DNA of 53,503 bases from an uncultured Selenomonadales bacterium (GCA_946408355.1 CAMJRX010000015.1:1-53503), one strand, 5' to 3'. Numbered from the stretch's first letter, positions 15,393 through 25,400 are shown. The notes: generated by a model from the letters alone, not told the origin. Made by a program: numbers and translations.

Positions 15393-16624
15393 AAACAGTT
15401 CAGGAATTGATTCGCGATGCCGACAGCTTAAATAAATTTATGGCGTCGGTTCATGAAACGCAAAATCATTTACTCTCAACAATCGATGACGAATATGCGC
15501 AAGATGTTTATTTAACGTTATTAATGTCGATTGCAGAGACGGCGGGGCAATTCGACGAGACAAGAGATAATCCGTTGGCTTATGTATGCAAAATTGCGGC
15601 GGTGTTATCCGTCGCGCCCGATATGCAGGAAATTTTTCGGCGCAGTCTCTTAATTGACGAAAAAATTTTAAACGATTATTCTGTCACACTCAAACAACAC
15701 AACTTGCAGAATCTGTTGCTCTTCGACGCGCTAACCATGCAAATTTTGTACGCAAAAGATGCCGCGCAAATGTCGGAATATATTGCAGGCTTGGCAAATG
15801 TCTTCACCACTGGCACGGACGGTTTGAGCGAAATTCTTTCAATCGTCAAGGCTGTCATCAATCGCGAAGAAAATTTCTCGCAAAAGTTCCAGCACGTGAA
15901 TTGCTTTGAGTTCCTACCTTATCTTCGCCAGAGTTGCAAAAATCTTTTCGTTGAGGCGGCGGATACTTTCTTCATGGACTTTGAAACCGAGCGCGAAGTT
16001 ACGAACGAGTTGCAACACCCGCTGACTTTGAACAACAAAAAAATTGTGCACTTCCGCAACATTTACTTACATAACAAAAAATTTTCATTTAATATCAATG
16101 AGACGACAATCGCCGAGTTTGAAAATTGCCGCTTTGAAAATTGGACTGACAAGCAGATTATGGAATTTAACGTTCGTGACAATGAATATTCTTTTCCCGA
16201 TGAAATTAGGTTGCTCTCATTCAAGCAAGTCGGTACCGTCAAAATTATTGGTTGCAAATTCTTAAGCATAATTAACAATCTCATTGACTATCGCGAAGGC
16301 ACAGCAACAATTTTTTCGCAGTATATTGACCGCGGAATTTTAGTCTTTATAGGTGACGTTAATAAATTTATTGTCCACGATTGCGAATTCAAAGATTGTT
16401 TCTTCCGCGAAATGATTATAGGCGGGCAATACGGTCTTTTCAGAGACTCGACAAGTGGCGAATATATGACTTTGAAAGAAAAATTCAGACCGAATAATTT
16501 TACTGTCGACGACTATTTGAAACACGCCGAAATTAATTTTGAACGCGATAGGCTAGTTGGCGGCTACAACGTCAAGATTGACGACGTAAAAAATATTTCT
16601 GTGGTTAATTCGTTCCCATTCTAG
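15389..16624 (+). CDS. unknown partner of the dynamin pair (TerB-like plus beta-rich domain)
   Basis: TTG at 15389 overlaps the stop of the second GTPase and has AGGGGAGC about 10 bases upstream. The 411 residues fall in two parts. Residues 1 to about 170 are helical, with a repeated pattern LLMSIAETAGQFDETRDNPL and IAAVLSVAPDMQEIF that recalls TerB/DjlA-type domains. Residues about 195-411 are strand-rich with repeats such as IAEFENCRFENW, VKIIGCKFLSI and FIVHDCEFKDCFF, spaced like coils of a right-handed beta helix. No catalytic motif is visible. The family is not known to me. By overlap it belongs to the GTPase operon, and ends with TAG. Confidence 0.7.
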   Translation: MKTVQELIRDADSLNKFMASVHETQNHLLSTIDDEYAQDVYLTLLMSIAETAGQFDETRDNPLAYVCKIAAVLSVAPDMQEIFRRSLLIDEKILNDYSVTLKQHNLQNLLLFDALTMQILYAKDAAQMSEYIAGLANVFTTGTDGLSEILSIVKAVINREENFSQKFQHVNCFEFLPYLRQSCKNLFVEAADTFFMDFETEREVTNELQHPLTLNNKKIVHFRNIYLHNKKFSFNINETTIAEFENCRFENWTDKQIMEFNVRDNEYSFPDEIRLLSFKQVGTVKIIGCKFLSIINNLIDYREGTATIFSQYIDRGILVFIGDVNKFIVHDCEFKDCFFREMIIGGQYGLFRDSTSGEYMTLKEKFRPNNFTVDDYLKHAEINFERDRLVGGYNVKIDDVKNISVVNSFPF

Positions 16625-16695
16625 AAGGCTTGCAACAGCTAAAGAAATCTTATAAAAGGTTATAAAACAGTCTAAAATTTAAAAGGAGGTGAATA

Positions 16696-18248
<1,553 letters not shown>

Positions 18249-18268
18249 TTTAAACATTGTAATTTTAA

Positions 18269-18296
18269 CCCCGTCAAAGCGGCGGGGATTTTTTAT
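18269..18296 (+). terminator. rho-independent terminator after bglA
   Basis: CCCCG/CGGGG stem followed by ATTTTTT. It separates bglA from the isomerase operon. Confidence 0.75.
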
Positions 18297-18443
18297 TGTT
18301 TAATATTGATTGCAGTCGTGTTGATTATTGTTTGATTCGATTTGGCAAGAATTTATAGTTTTGCGTGTAAAATTTTTAGAAAAGGTGCCAATGCTTAACA
18401 AAAAAATTGCCAAAATATTTTAGGAAAGTTCTCGTAAAAAAAT

Positions 18444-18449
18444 TATAAT
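18444..18449 (+). promoter_or_regulatory. -10 box of the cyclitol operon
   Basis: TATAAT 31 bases before the isomerase start. The -35 region (TAGGAA at 18421) is weak, which suggests activator dependence. Confidence 0.45.
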
Positions 18450-18480
18450 GTATACAACAAAATTTAGAGGAGTGAGGTAA

Positions 18481-19407
18481 ATGGCGATTCACATAACGGG
18501 CGCACCGTGCTGTTGGGGCGTTGACGACGTGAAAAATCCGTACTTGCCGTCCTGGAAAAAAGTTTTGGAAGAGGCAGGGCAAGCGGGGTTTTCTGCAATC
18601 GAACTGGGACCTTACGGATTTTTGCCGCTTGATATTGACATTGTAAGCGCGGAACTCAAAAAGAACGGTATATCAATAGTCGCCGGCACAATCTTTGATG
18701 ATTTGCTTGCAGAGGACAATTATCAACCCGTCTTAAAGCAAGTCGATGACATTTGCGCGATAATTACTAAGCTCCCGCCGCTTAAACGCGAGGAAGGGCA
18801 ACGTTATTCTACGCCTTACTTAACAGTTATGGATTGGGGACACGACGAACGCGATTATGCGGCAGGTCACCCCGACAAAGCACCGAGATTATCGGCGGAA
18901 GATTGGCAACGCATGGTAAATCATATCAAAGGTATTGCCGCGCAGGCTAAAAAATGGAATGTCCGCGCAGTGATTCACCCGCACGCAGGCGGCTATATCG
19001 AGTTCGCTGACGAGATTGATAAAATTATGAAAGATATACCCAAAGAAATTGCGGGCTTGTGCTTAGACACGGGGCATTTAAGATATTCGCAAATGGATCC
19101 TGTCGAGTGGCTCCGCAAATATGGCGACCGCTTAGATTATATTCACTTCAAGGACATTAACGCGAAAGTTTACAACGAAGTTTTGAACGAGCATATCAGA
19201 TTTTTTGAGGGGTGCGGTAAAGGTTCAATGTGTCCGATTGGAATGGGCATGTTGGATTATCCGGCGATTTACAAACTTTTGACGGAAGAAATTAAATATG
19301 CGGGCTATATCACGATTGAACAGGAACGCGACCCGCGCAACGTGGCGACCAGTCTACGTGACGTGAAAGCTAGCGTAGATTATCTTAAAGGTTTGGGCTT
19401 TGAATAA
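18481..19407 (+). CDS. IolE-like TIM-barrel dehydratase/isomerase
   Basis: ATG at 18481 follows GAGGAGTGAGG. The 308-residue protein belongs to the AP-endonuclease-2/xylose-isomerase-like TIM barrels: APCCWGVDD at the start as in IolE, AVIHPHAGGYIE, LCLDTGHLRYS and IDYIHFKDIN-like YIHFKDINAK with the metal-binding Glu, Asp, His set, and ITIEQERDP at the end. IolE dehydrates 2-keto-myo-inositol; relatives act on other keto-cyclitols and sugars. First gene of an operon with three Gfo/Idh/MocA dehydrogenases, a symporter and a kinase-like gene. The iolB, iolC and iolD genes are absent here, so the exact substrate is open. Confidence 0.85.
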   Translation: MAIHITGAPCCWGVDDVKNPYLPSWKKVLEEAGQAGFSAIELGPYGFLPLDIDIVSAELKKNGISIVAGTIFDDLLAEDNYQPVLKQVDDICAIITKLPPLKREEGQRYSTPYLTVMDWGHDERDYAAGHPDKAPRLSAEDWQRMVNHIKGIAAQAKKWNVRAVIHPHAGGYIEFADEIDKIMKDIPKEIAGLCLDTGHLRYSQMDPVEWLRKYGDRLDYIHFKDINAKVYNEVLNEHIRFFEGCGKGSMCPIGMGMLDYPAIYKLLTEEIKYAGYITIEQERDPRNVATSLRDVKASVDYLKGLGFE

Positions 19408-19419
19408 GGAGAAATTAAT

Positions 19420-20577
19420 ATGATTAACGGCGAAAAAATTGCAGAACGTCCGATACGTTGGGCGATGATTGGCGGCGGGCGCGGCTCGCAAATTGGTTAC
19501 ATTCACAGGAGCGCAGCTCTTCGCGATTCTAATTTTGAACTCGTTTCCGGCGCATTCGACATTAACCCCGAACGCGGCAAAGACTTTGGAAAAAATTTGC
19601 ACGTCGACCCCGACCGTTGTTATGCAGATTATAAAGAATTGATTGCGGCAGAATCCAAACGCGAAGATGGCGTTCAAGCAGTTTCAATCGCGACTCCGAA
19701 CTTTACGCATTTTGAAATTGCTAAGGCGGCGTTGGAGGCTGGACTTCACGTTTATTGCGAAAAGCCAATGTGTTTTTCGGTTGCTGAGGCTGAGGAATTA
19801 GAATCCCTCGTTAAAAAGAGCGGCAAGGTTATGTTTATTTCCTACGGCTACGCTGGTCATCAAATGATTGAACAGGCGCGGCAAATGGTTGCCAACGGCG
19901 ATTTGGGCAAGATTAGAATTATTCAAATGCAATTCGCGCACGGCGGCAACTCTGCACCTGTCGAGAAAAAATCTGGCGCGGCGGCATGGCGTGTTGACCC
20001 GAAAAAATCTGGTTCGTCATTTGTTATCGGCGACGTTGGAACGCACCCGCTTTATTTGTCCGAAGTTATCTTGCCTGAACTCAAAATTAAGCGGCTCATG
20101 TGCACCCGTCAAAGTTTCGTCGAGGGACGTGCACTTGAAGATAACGCAATGACGATTATGGAATATGACAGCGGTGCGGTTGCTTATATTTGGTCTAGTA
20201 GTGTCAATGCGGGCGCGGATTTCGGTTTCACGTTCCGTATTGTCGGCGAAAAGGCGTCGATTGCTTGGGACGCTGAACACCCGAATCAACTTGCTTATCA
20301 AGTACAAGGTCAAGCTCCGTCCGTTTTGCAACGCGGCGCAGGATATTTGTATGAATCTGCGCGGGCTGACGATAGGATTGGCGGTGGGCATCCCGAAGGA
20401 CTTTTCGAGGCGTGGAGCAACATTTACACGAAATTTGCTAAGGCGATAACGTTGCGCGAGGCAGGCAAGCCGATTGATTTCTGGTATCCTGGCATTGAGG
20501 CGGGCGTTATGGGCGTCAAATGGGTTGAAAAGTGCGTTGAGTCGGCTAACAATGATTCGGCGTGGGTAAATTTCTAA
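19420..20577 (+). CDS. Gfo/Idh/MocA family oxidoreductase 1
   Basis: ATG at 19420 follows AAGGAGAAA, 12 bases after the isomerase stop. The 385 residues show a Rossmann start WAMIGGGRGSQIGYIHR, ATPNFTHFEIAKAALEAG, the family signature YCEKPMCFSV with the catalytic-region Lys, and a beta-sheet C-terminal domain with DVGTHPLYLSE holding the active-site His. NAD(P)-dependent oxidation of a sugar or cyclitol hydroxyl is expected. It is longer than the other two dehydrogenases of the operon and belongs to a separate subfamily (Rossmann GGGRGSQIG). Confidence 0.88.
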   Translation: MINGEKIAERPIRWAMIGGGRGSQIGYIHRSAALRDSNFELVSGAFDINPERGKDFGKNLHVDPDRCYADYKELIAAESKREDGVQAVSIATPNFTHFEIAKAALEAGLHVYCEKPMCFSVAEAEELESLVKKSGKVMFISYGYAGHQMIEQARQMVANGDLGKIRIIQMQFAHGGNSAPVEKKSGAAAWRVDPKKSGSSFVIGDVGTHPLYLSEVILPELKIKRLMCTRQSFVEGRALEDNAMTIMEYDSGAVAYIWSSSVNAGADFGFTFRIVGEKASIAWDAEHPNQLAYQVQGQAPSVLQRGAGYLYESARADDRIGGGHPEGLFEAWSNIYTKFAKAITLREAGKPIDFWYPGIEAGVMGVKWVEKCVESANNDSAWVNF

Positions 20578-20588
20578 AGAGAGCTTCA

Positions 20589-20618
20589 GGGAATGGGGAT
20601 TTAAAATTCTCCGTTCCC
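20589..20618 (+). other. intercistronic hairpin
   Basis: GGGAATGGGGA pairs with TCTCCGTTCCC around TTAAAAT. A run TTTGCTT follows, too weak for clear termination. It may attenuate transcription or stabilise the upstream mRNA between the first two dehydrogenase genes. Confidence 0.5.
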
Positions 20619-20651
20619 TTTGCTTATAAAAAAATGTTGGAGGGGTTTTTT

Positions 20652-21662
20652 ATGGTTAAGGTTGGTATTGCGGGGCTTGGTCGTTTGGGCAAAGTTCACG
20701 CGAAAAACATTTCTGTGGGCATCGACGGCGCACAACTTGTCGCGGCATGTTCGATTGTCCCTGCCGAGCTTGAATTCGCTAAAGAAAATCTCAAGGTCGA
20801 GCAAACTTTTAAGGACTTTGACGAAATGTTGAAGTCTGATATTGACGCGGTGGCAATCGTTACGACAAGCGGCTTGCACTGCGGACAAATCGCCAAAGCT
20901 CTTGACGCGGACAAACATGTTTTCTGCGAAAAGCCGTTAGGTGTAACCGTCGAGGAATGCAAAATGGCTGAGGCGGCTGTTGAGCGTCACCCCGAAAAAG
21001 TTTTCTTCTTAGGATTTATGCGCCGTTTTGATCCGTCCTATGCTTATGCAATGGAAAAAATTCAAGCGGGCGTTATCGGCAAGCCGTATATGGTTAAGGC
21101 GACGGGCATTGATCCTGAGGCTTTGGTTCAAGGCGCGATTAAATTTGCTCCGACTTCCGGCGGTATTTTTATCGACATGGCAATTCATGATATTGATTTA
21201 ATGCGCTGGTTTTTGGGCGAAGATCCTATCGAAGTTTACGCGGCGGGCGCGACGTTTAAGCACCCCGAATTTAAAGCCGCAAATGACGACGAAACGGGTG
21301 TTGCAATGTACAAATGTGCAAGCGGTGCAATCGGCTTTGTTCATGTCGGCAGAACGGCTCCTCACGGCTATCACGTCGAAACGGAAATTGTTGGCACGGA
21401 AGGAACTTTGCGGATTAGTCCCGTCCCCGAAAAGAATTTGTGCATGATTTACGACACTCACGGCGCAGTTAAAGAATGCGTCGGCGGCTTCCCTGAAAGA
21501 TTCGCGCAAGCTTATCAACTTGAGTTGCAAGAATTCATCAACTGCATTCGCGAAGGTCGCAAACCCAATGTCACAGTCTACGACGGCACTAAATCAACAC
21601 AAATCGCCTTTGCAACAACTAAAGCTTATCAAACAGGTAAACCTTTGCAGATTGAGTATTAA
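20652..21662 (+). CDS. iolG: inositol 2-dehydrogenase-like oxidoreductase
   Basis: ATG at 20652 follows TGGAGGGG; upstream in-frame codons back to 20562 overlap the previous gene. The 336 residues include VGIAGLGRLGKVHAKNI, FCEKPLGVTVEECKMAE, GFMRRFDPSYAYAMEKIQAG and FIDMAIHDIDLMRWFLGEDP, where the Asp and His of the last motif are the catalytic pair of myo-inositol dehydrogenases. It probably oxidises myo- or scyllo-inositol (or a related sugar) with NAD. A homologue lies at 23744. Confidence 0.87.
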   Translation: MVKVGIAGLGRLGKVHAKNISVGIDGAQLVAACSIVPAELEFAKENLKVEQTFKDFDEMLKSDIDAVAIVTTSGLHCGQIAKALDADKHVFCEKPLGVTVEECKMAEAAVERHPEKVFFLGFMRRFDPSYAYAMEKIQAGVIGKPYMVKATGIDPEALVQGAIKFAPTSGGIFIDMAIHDIDLMRWFLGEDPIEVYAAGATFKHPEFKAANDDETGVAMYKCASGAIGFVHVGRTAPHGYHVETEIVGTEGTLRISPVPEKNLCMIYDTHGAVKECVGGFPERFAQAYQLELQEFINCIREGRKPNVTVYDGTKSTQIAFATTKAYQTGKPLQIEY

Positions 21663-21675
21663 GAGGTGATTCTAA

Positions 21676-23073
21676 ATGGCAGAACCTAATGTAGCAATGG
21701 CAATAGACGAGCGCGATAAAGTGCCGTGGCTAACACGAGTAGCCTACGGTTTAGGCGACACCGCGCAGAACGTCGTTTGGGGCGCAATGTCCATTCTGAC
21801 GTTCTTTTACACCGACTACGCCGGCATTAATCCTGCAACGGTCGGTCTTGTTATGCTCTTATCCCGTTGCTTCGACGGCGTCTCCGATGTCATCATGGGA
21901 TTTTTCGTTGAGAAAACAAATTCTAAATGGGGCAAATCGCGTCCGTGGATTTTATGGGCGTCAATCCCGTTTGCAATTTCAATCGTCTTGATTTACGCGG
22001 TGCCGCAAGGCGTCTCTGATACAATGCAATTCGCGTATATCTTCGTGACTTATAACTTATGTACAACAGTCGTTTACACAATGCTCAACCTGCCTTATGG
22101 TTCGTTGTCAGCAATGATGACGCGCTCATCTCAAGAACGCGACATGTTGTCAATCGTGCGTATGTCTTTATCGCCTTTCGGAAAAATTTTGGCAGTCTCT
22201 GCAACACTTCCGTTGATTAAAGTTTTCGGCGATGACCAAATGGCGTGGGTTAAAGTTATGGGTATTTGGGCAGTTGTCGCGTTGTTGATGTTATTATTCT
22301 GCTTCTACAAGTGCGAAGAGAAAGTTGTTATCGAGGCTCGCAAAAAGGAAGATAAATTGCCCGTCGGTAAGGCGTTAAAAGCGTTGGCGTTCAATAAATA
22401 TTTCTGGATGGCGGCGGCTATCTGGATGATGCAGAACGTTATCTTCTATATTACCGGCACCATGCTCCCGTATTACTGCAAATATATTTTCTTCGATGAT
22501 ACGCTGTTCAGTTTCCTGTTCTTGCTTGAAACTTTGACGATGGTCGGCTGTCAGATTGTCTTAAGTCCAATATTACTTAGGAAATTTGGTAAGCGGACAA
22601 TGTGTTTAATGGGTATAACGGTCGCGTTCGTCGGACATTTGATTTACTTGATGAATCCGCTTGATTATAACTGGGTTGTCTTCAGCTGCTTTATTCGTGG
22701 CGTGGGCTTTGCTCCGTTGAACTCGGTTATCTTCGGTTTCTTAGGTGACGTTGTCGAATACGCGCAGTGGAAATTCCACCTCCGCATAGAAGGCTTAATT
22801 TTCTCCGGAGGTTCTGTCGGCACGAAAGTTGGCTCCGGTTTAACAGCGGCAATTTTAACTAACTTGCTTGCATGGGCGGGTTATGTTTCTTCGACTTCTG
22901 CGGACGCCGTTCAGCCTGAAAGCGCGATTCAAATGATTATTCACCTCTACGAGTACGGACCGATTTTAGTTTGGATAATTATTCTGCTGATACTCTGGGC
23001 TTGGAAACTTGAAAAAATTTATCCGCAGATTATGAACGACTTGGCAGAGCGCGAAGCTAAAGGTATTTTGTAA
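21676..23073 (+). CDS. GPH-family (MelB-type) sugar:cation symporter
   Basis: ATG at 21676 follows AAGAGGTGA. The 465-residue protein has about twelve hydrophobic segments. The opening YGLGDTAQNVVWGAMSILTFFYTDYAG and SRCFDGVSDVIMGFFVEKTNSKWGKSRPWILW are the two family signatures of glycoside-pentoside-hexuronide symporters; the Asp residues of the first part are cation ligands in MelB. It would import the sugar or cyclitol degraded by the surrounding enzymes. Confidence 0.92.
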   Translation: MAEPNVAMAIDERDKVPWLTRVAYGLGDTAQNVVWGAMSILTFFYTDYAGINPATVGLVMLLSRCFDGVSDVIMGFFVEKTNSKWGKSRPWILWASIPFAISIVLIYAVPQGVSDTMQFAYIFVTYNLCTTVVYTMLNLPYGSLSAMMTRSSQERDMLSIVRMSLSPFGKILAVSATLPLIKVFGDDQMAWVKVMGIWAVVALLMLLFCFYKCEEKVVIEARKKEDKLPVGKALKALAFNKYFWMAAAIWMMQNVIFYITGTMLPYYCKYIFFDDTLFSFLFLLETLTMVGCQIVLSPILLRKFGKRTMCLMGITVAFVGHLIYLMNPLDYNWVVFSCFIRGVGFAPLNSVIFGFLGDVVEYAQWKFHLRIEGLIFSGGSVGTKVGSGLTAAILTNLLAWAGYVSSTSADAVQPESAIQMIIHLYEYGPILVWIIILLILWAWKLEKIYPQIMNDLAEREAKGIL

Positions 23074-23134
23074 ACTTTTGGTTGAAATTAACCGTGATAT
23101 GATATAAACTTCCCAATAAAAGGAGGTTTTTCTC

Positions 23135-23731
23135 ATGAAAGAAAAAACATTTATCACCATTACGCGCCAATACGGTAGCGGCGGCGTTTCTATCGCCGAA
23201 GGTATCGCAAAAGTTGCAGGCATTAAGTGCTACAACCGCAATATCGTTGCGGCGGCGGCTGAAAGTCTCGATACTTTTGAAGACATTCAATCCGTTGTCG
23301 AAAAATCTTACGACACCCCCAACGATTTTGTAGCGTCGCTCAGTGCGCTCGTCGGTCAAGGTGTCCCGCGCCAGAATCAAATGTACGTTCAGCAGGCTAG
23401 AATCATTCGCGAGCTTGCCGAGTGTGACGAATCGGCGGTTTTCGTCGGTCGTTGCGCCGATTACATTTTGCGCGATGTGCCCAATCATTTTTCGTTCTTT
23501 ATCTACGCCGATGACGATTGCCGCCGTAAACGCGCTAAGGAAATTTACAAAGATTTTTCGTTCCAAGACGTGCTTGACGTAGATAAAAAGCGCAAGAGTT
23601 ATTACGCTTACTACACAGGCAGGACGTGGGGCGACCCGCAGAATTATGATTTAATGATTAACACAACGAATATTACGACGGAGCAGGCAGTTAAGATTAT
23701 TCTTGATTATGTCGAGCTTCGCCAAAAATAA
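23135..23731 (+). CDS. cytidylate-kinase-like family protein
   Basis: ATG at 23135 follows AAGGAGG. The 198 residues start KTFITITRQYGSGGVSIAEG, a P-loop variant of the cytidylate-kinase-2 type family, then carry ESAVFVGRCADYILR and a lid-like region RRKRAKEIYKDFSF and KSYYAYYTGRTWGDPQNYDL. True CMP kinases are usually encoded beside rpsA, so this is a paralogue with unknown phosphoryl acceptor. Its place between a symporter and an inositol dehydrogenase suggests a small-molecule kinase role in this pathway, which is inference. A possible internal promoter (TTGAAA, TATAAA) lies in the 61-base gap before it. Confidence 0.83.
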   Translation: MKEKTFITITRQYGSGGVSIAEGIAKVAGIKCYNRNIVAAAAESLDTFEDIQSVVEKSYDTPNDFVASLSALVGQGVPRQNQMYVQQARIIRELAECDESAVFVGRCADYILRDVPNHFSFFIYADDDCRRKRAKEIYKDFSFQDVLDVDKKRKSYYAYYTGRTWGDPQNYDLMINTTNITTEQAVKIILDYVELRQK

Positions 23732-23743
23732 GGAGGAGTTTTG

Positions 23744-24769
23744 ATGATTAAAGTTGGCATTATCGGAGCAGGACGTATCGGACACGTTCACGGCGAAAGC
23801 ATTTCCAAATTCGTTAAGAACGCAACAGTTAAAACCATTGCCGACCCGTTTATGAACGAGAAAACTGAGGCTTGGGCAAAGTCTATCGGCGTCGAGAAGA
23901 CGACCAAAGACTACAAAGAAATTCTTGCTGACCCCGAAATTGAAGCGGTATTGATTTGCGCGTCGACGGATCAACATTCCCCGTTGTCGATTGAGGCTCT
24001 CCGCGCAGGTAAGCATGTCTTCTGCGAAAAGCCCATTGACCACGACGTTGAGAAAATTAAGGAAGTCCTCGCAGTCGTCAAGGAAAGCGGCAAGAAATAT
24101 CAAGTCGGTTTCAATCGCCGTTTCGACCACAATTTCCGCGCAATCCGCAAGGCAGTCGAGGCTGGTAAAGTCGGCAAGCAACAGATTATTAAAATCAGCT
24201 CACGCGACCCCGAACCGCCGCCGATTAGCTACGTCAAAGTTTCGGGCGGAATTTTCCTGGACATGACAATTCACGATTTCGACATGGTGCGCTATCTTTC
24301 TGGCGCGGAAGTCGAGGAAGTTTACGCGGAAGGCTCCATTACCGTTGACGAAGAAATTGGCAAGGCTGGCGACGTTGACACTGCAGTTATCACGCTCAAA
24401 CTTACGAACGGCGCGACTGCTGTTATCGATAACTGCCGCGCTTGTTGCTACGGCTACGACCAACGCGCTGAAGTTTTCGGCGATAAAGGTTGCGTGGCAA
24501 TCAGCAACGACAGCGACTCCAATGCGGTTTACAGCAACAAAGACGGCGTTGTCGCTGAAAAGCCTATGTTTTTCTTCCTCGAACGCTACATGATGGCGTA
24601 TGCTACCGAAGTTGACGAATTTGTCGAGGCTATTGTCAACGACACCGAGACGCCCGTAACCGCGCAGGACGGCTTGGAACCTGTGCTCATCGGTTTGGCT
24701 GCTACTAAATCTGTTAAGGAACATCGTCCCGTTAAAATCGATGAAATTCGCAAGGAGTATAATCTCTAA
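23744..24769 (+). CDS. iolG: inositol 2-dehydrogenase IolG
   Basis: I chose ATG at 23744 with AGGAGG 7 bases upstream; the TTG three bases earlier is the alternative. The 341 residues have VGIIGAGRIGHVHGESI, LICASTDQHSPLSIEALRAG, FCEKPIDHDVEKIKE, FNRRFDHNFRAIRKAVEAGK and FLDMTIHDFDMVRYLSG with the catalytic Asp-x-x-x-His. These closely follow myo-inositol 2-dehydrogenases. It would oxidise myo-inositol to 2-keto-myo-inositol, the substrate of an IolE dehydratase such as the first gene of this operon. Last gene of the operon; a terminator lies 120 bases on. Confidence 0.9.
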   Translation: MIKVGIIGAGRIGHVHGESISKFVKNATVKTIADPFMNEKTEAWAKSIGVEKTTKDYKEILADPEIEAVLICASTDQHSPLSIEALRAGKHVFCEKPIDHDVEKIKEVLAVVKESGKKYQVGFNRRFDHNFRAIRKAVEAGKVGKQQIIKISSRDPEPPPISYVKVSGGIFLDMTIHDFDMVRYLSGAEVEEVYAEGSITVDEEIGKAGDVDTAVITLKLTNGATAVIDNCRACCYGYDQRAEVFGDKGCVAISNDSDSNAVYSNKDGVVAEKPMFFFLERYMMAYATEVDEFVEAIVNDTETPVTAQDGLEPVLIGLAATKSVKEHRPVKIDEIRKEYNL

Positions 24770-24839
24770 AAAGTTTTTTGACATTGGAACGCGGCGATTA
24801 GTTGAAAATTTTCATTGGTAAATCGCGACCGCTGTTTGT

Positions 24840-24856
24840 CAACTTTTTAAAAGTTG
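24840..24856. promoter_or_regulatory. perfect palindrome after iolG
   Basis: CAACTTTT-T-AAAAGTTG, an 8+1+8 perfect inverted repeat in the gap between iolG and its terminator. It could be a regulator site or an mRNA-end hairpin; no T run follows. Confidence 0.35.
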
Positions 24857-24892
24857 CGACCTCTAACATTTCAATGATATAAATTTTCCCTG

Positions 24893-24925
24893 CCCTCCCG
24901 TAAATCTGCGCGGAGGGATTTTTTT
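24893..24925 (+). terminator. terminator of the cyclitol operon
   Basis: CCCTCC pairs with GGAGGG and is followed by ATTTTTTTG. The loop and 3' arm contain one copy of the dispersed AATCTGCGCGG motif. Confidence 0.75.
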
Positions 24926-24949
24926 GTCGTCTTGCAAACTGAAAATTAC

Positions 24950-24978
24950 TTGAAAATTTAAAATTAATGTCGTATAAT
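24950..24978 (+). promoter_or_regulatory. strong sigma-A-type promoter of the micro-ORF unit
   Basis: TTGAAA at 24950, a 17-base spacer, and TATAAT at 24973. It points at the 24-codon frame at 25052, leaving a leader of roughly 65 bases. Confidence 0.7.
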
Positions 24979-25028
24979 TTTAATGCTTGATGCCTTGCGG
25001 CAAAGGCGGTTTGAATCAAAAGAAAAAG

Positions 25029-25043
25029 CCCCCGGAAAGGGGG
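25029..25043 (+). promoter_or_regulatory. hairpin covering the micro-ORF ribosome binding site
   Basis: CCCCC pairs with GGGGG around GGAAA. The 3' arm is the G-rich ribosome binding site (GGGGGTG) of the ATG at 25052, so translation should be blocked while the hairpin is closed. Confidence 0.55.
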
Positions 25044-25051
25044 TGTAGAGA

Positions 25052-25126
25052 ATGTTTACGATTATCTTCAGAATTATAATCATCACCCTGATAATCCTCT
25101 GGATGTTCACAGGTACAGCCGCCTAA
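25052..25126 (+). CDS. 24-residue hydrophobic peptide
   Basis: ATG to TAA, 24 codons: a short polar start (MFTIIFR), a continuous membrane-spanning run (IIIITLIILWMFTG) and a short Ala tail. It lies in its own unit: promoter TTGAAA-17-TATAAT at 24950, a hairpin that hides the ribosome binding site, and a terminator at 25208. A 10-base inverted repeat (AAGGCGGTTT at 25003, AAACCGCCTT at 25186) encloses the whole gene, and a CGCCTA/TAGGCG hairpin overlaps its stop. The size, hydrophobicity and occluded start resemble type I toxins or small membrane regulators, but no antisense RNA gene is proven. The frame could also be incidental within a small RNA. Confidence 0.5.
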   Translation: MFTIIFRIIIITLIILWMFTGTAA

Positions 25127-25207
25127 GTCTCACACACTGTAGGCGACTCAGCTTTTACACTCATTATCTTATACACGTGGGGGCAAAACCGCCTTCAAGC
25201 AATCTTC

Positions 25208-25234
25208 GCCTCGCAAACCGCGGGGCATTTTTTT
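25208..25234 (+). terminator. terminator of the micro-ORF unit
   Basis: GCCTCGC pairs with GCGGGGC, followed by ATTTTTTTA. Confidence 0.75.
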
Positions 25235-25400
25235 AGCAAGTAAATTATAATCAATAGGAAAAATTTTTTCAAGGAATTTTTTTGTGACGTAAAGGATTTT
25301 ATCTTTGTAATGTGTTGAATATTTTTTGAGTAAAACTATTGCCTGTAAAAAAACTATGATATAAAATTGCGCAAAGAAATTTTTAACGAGGTGGAGAACT

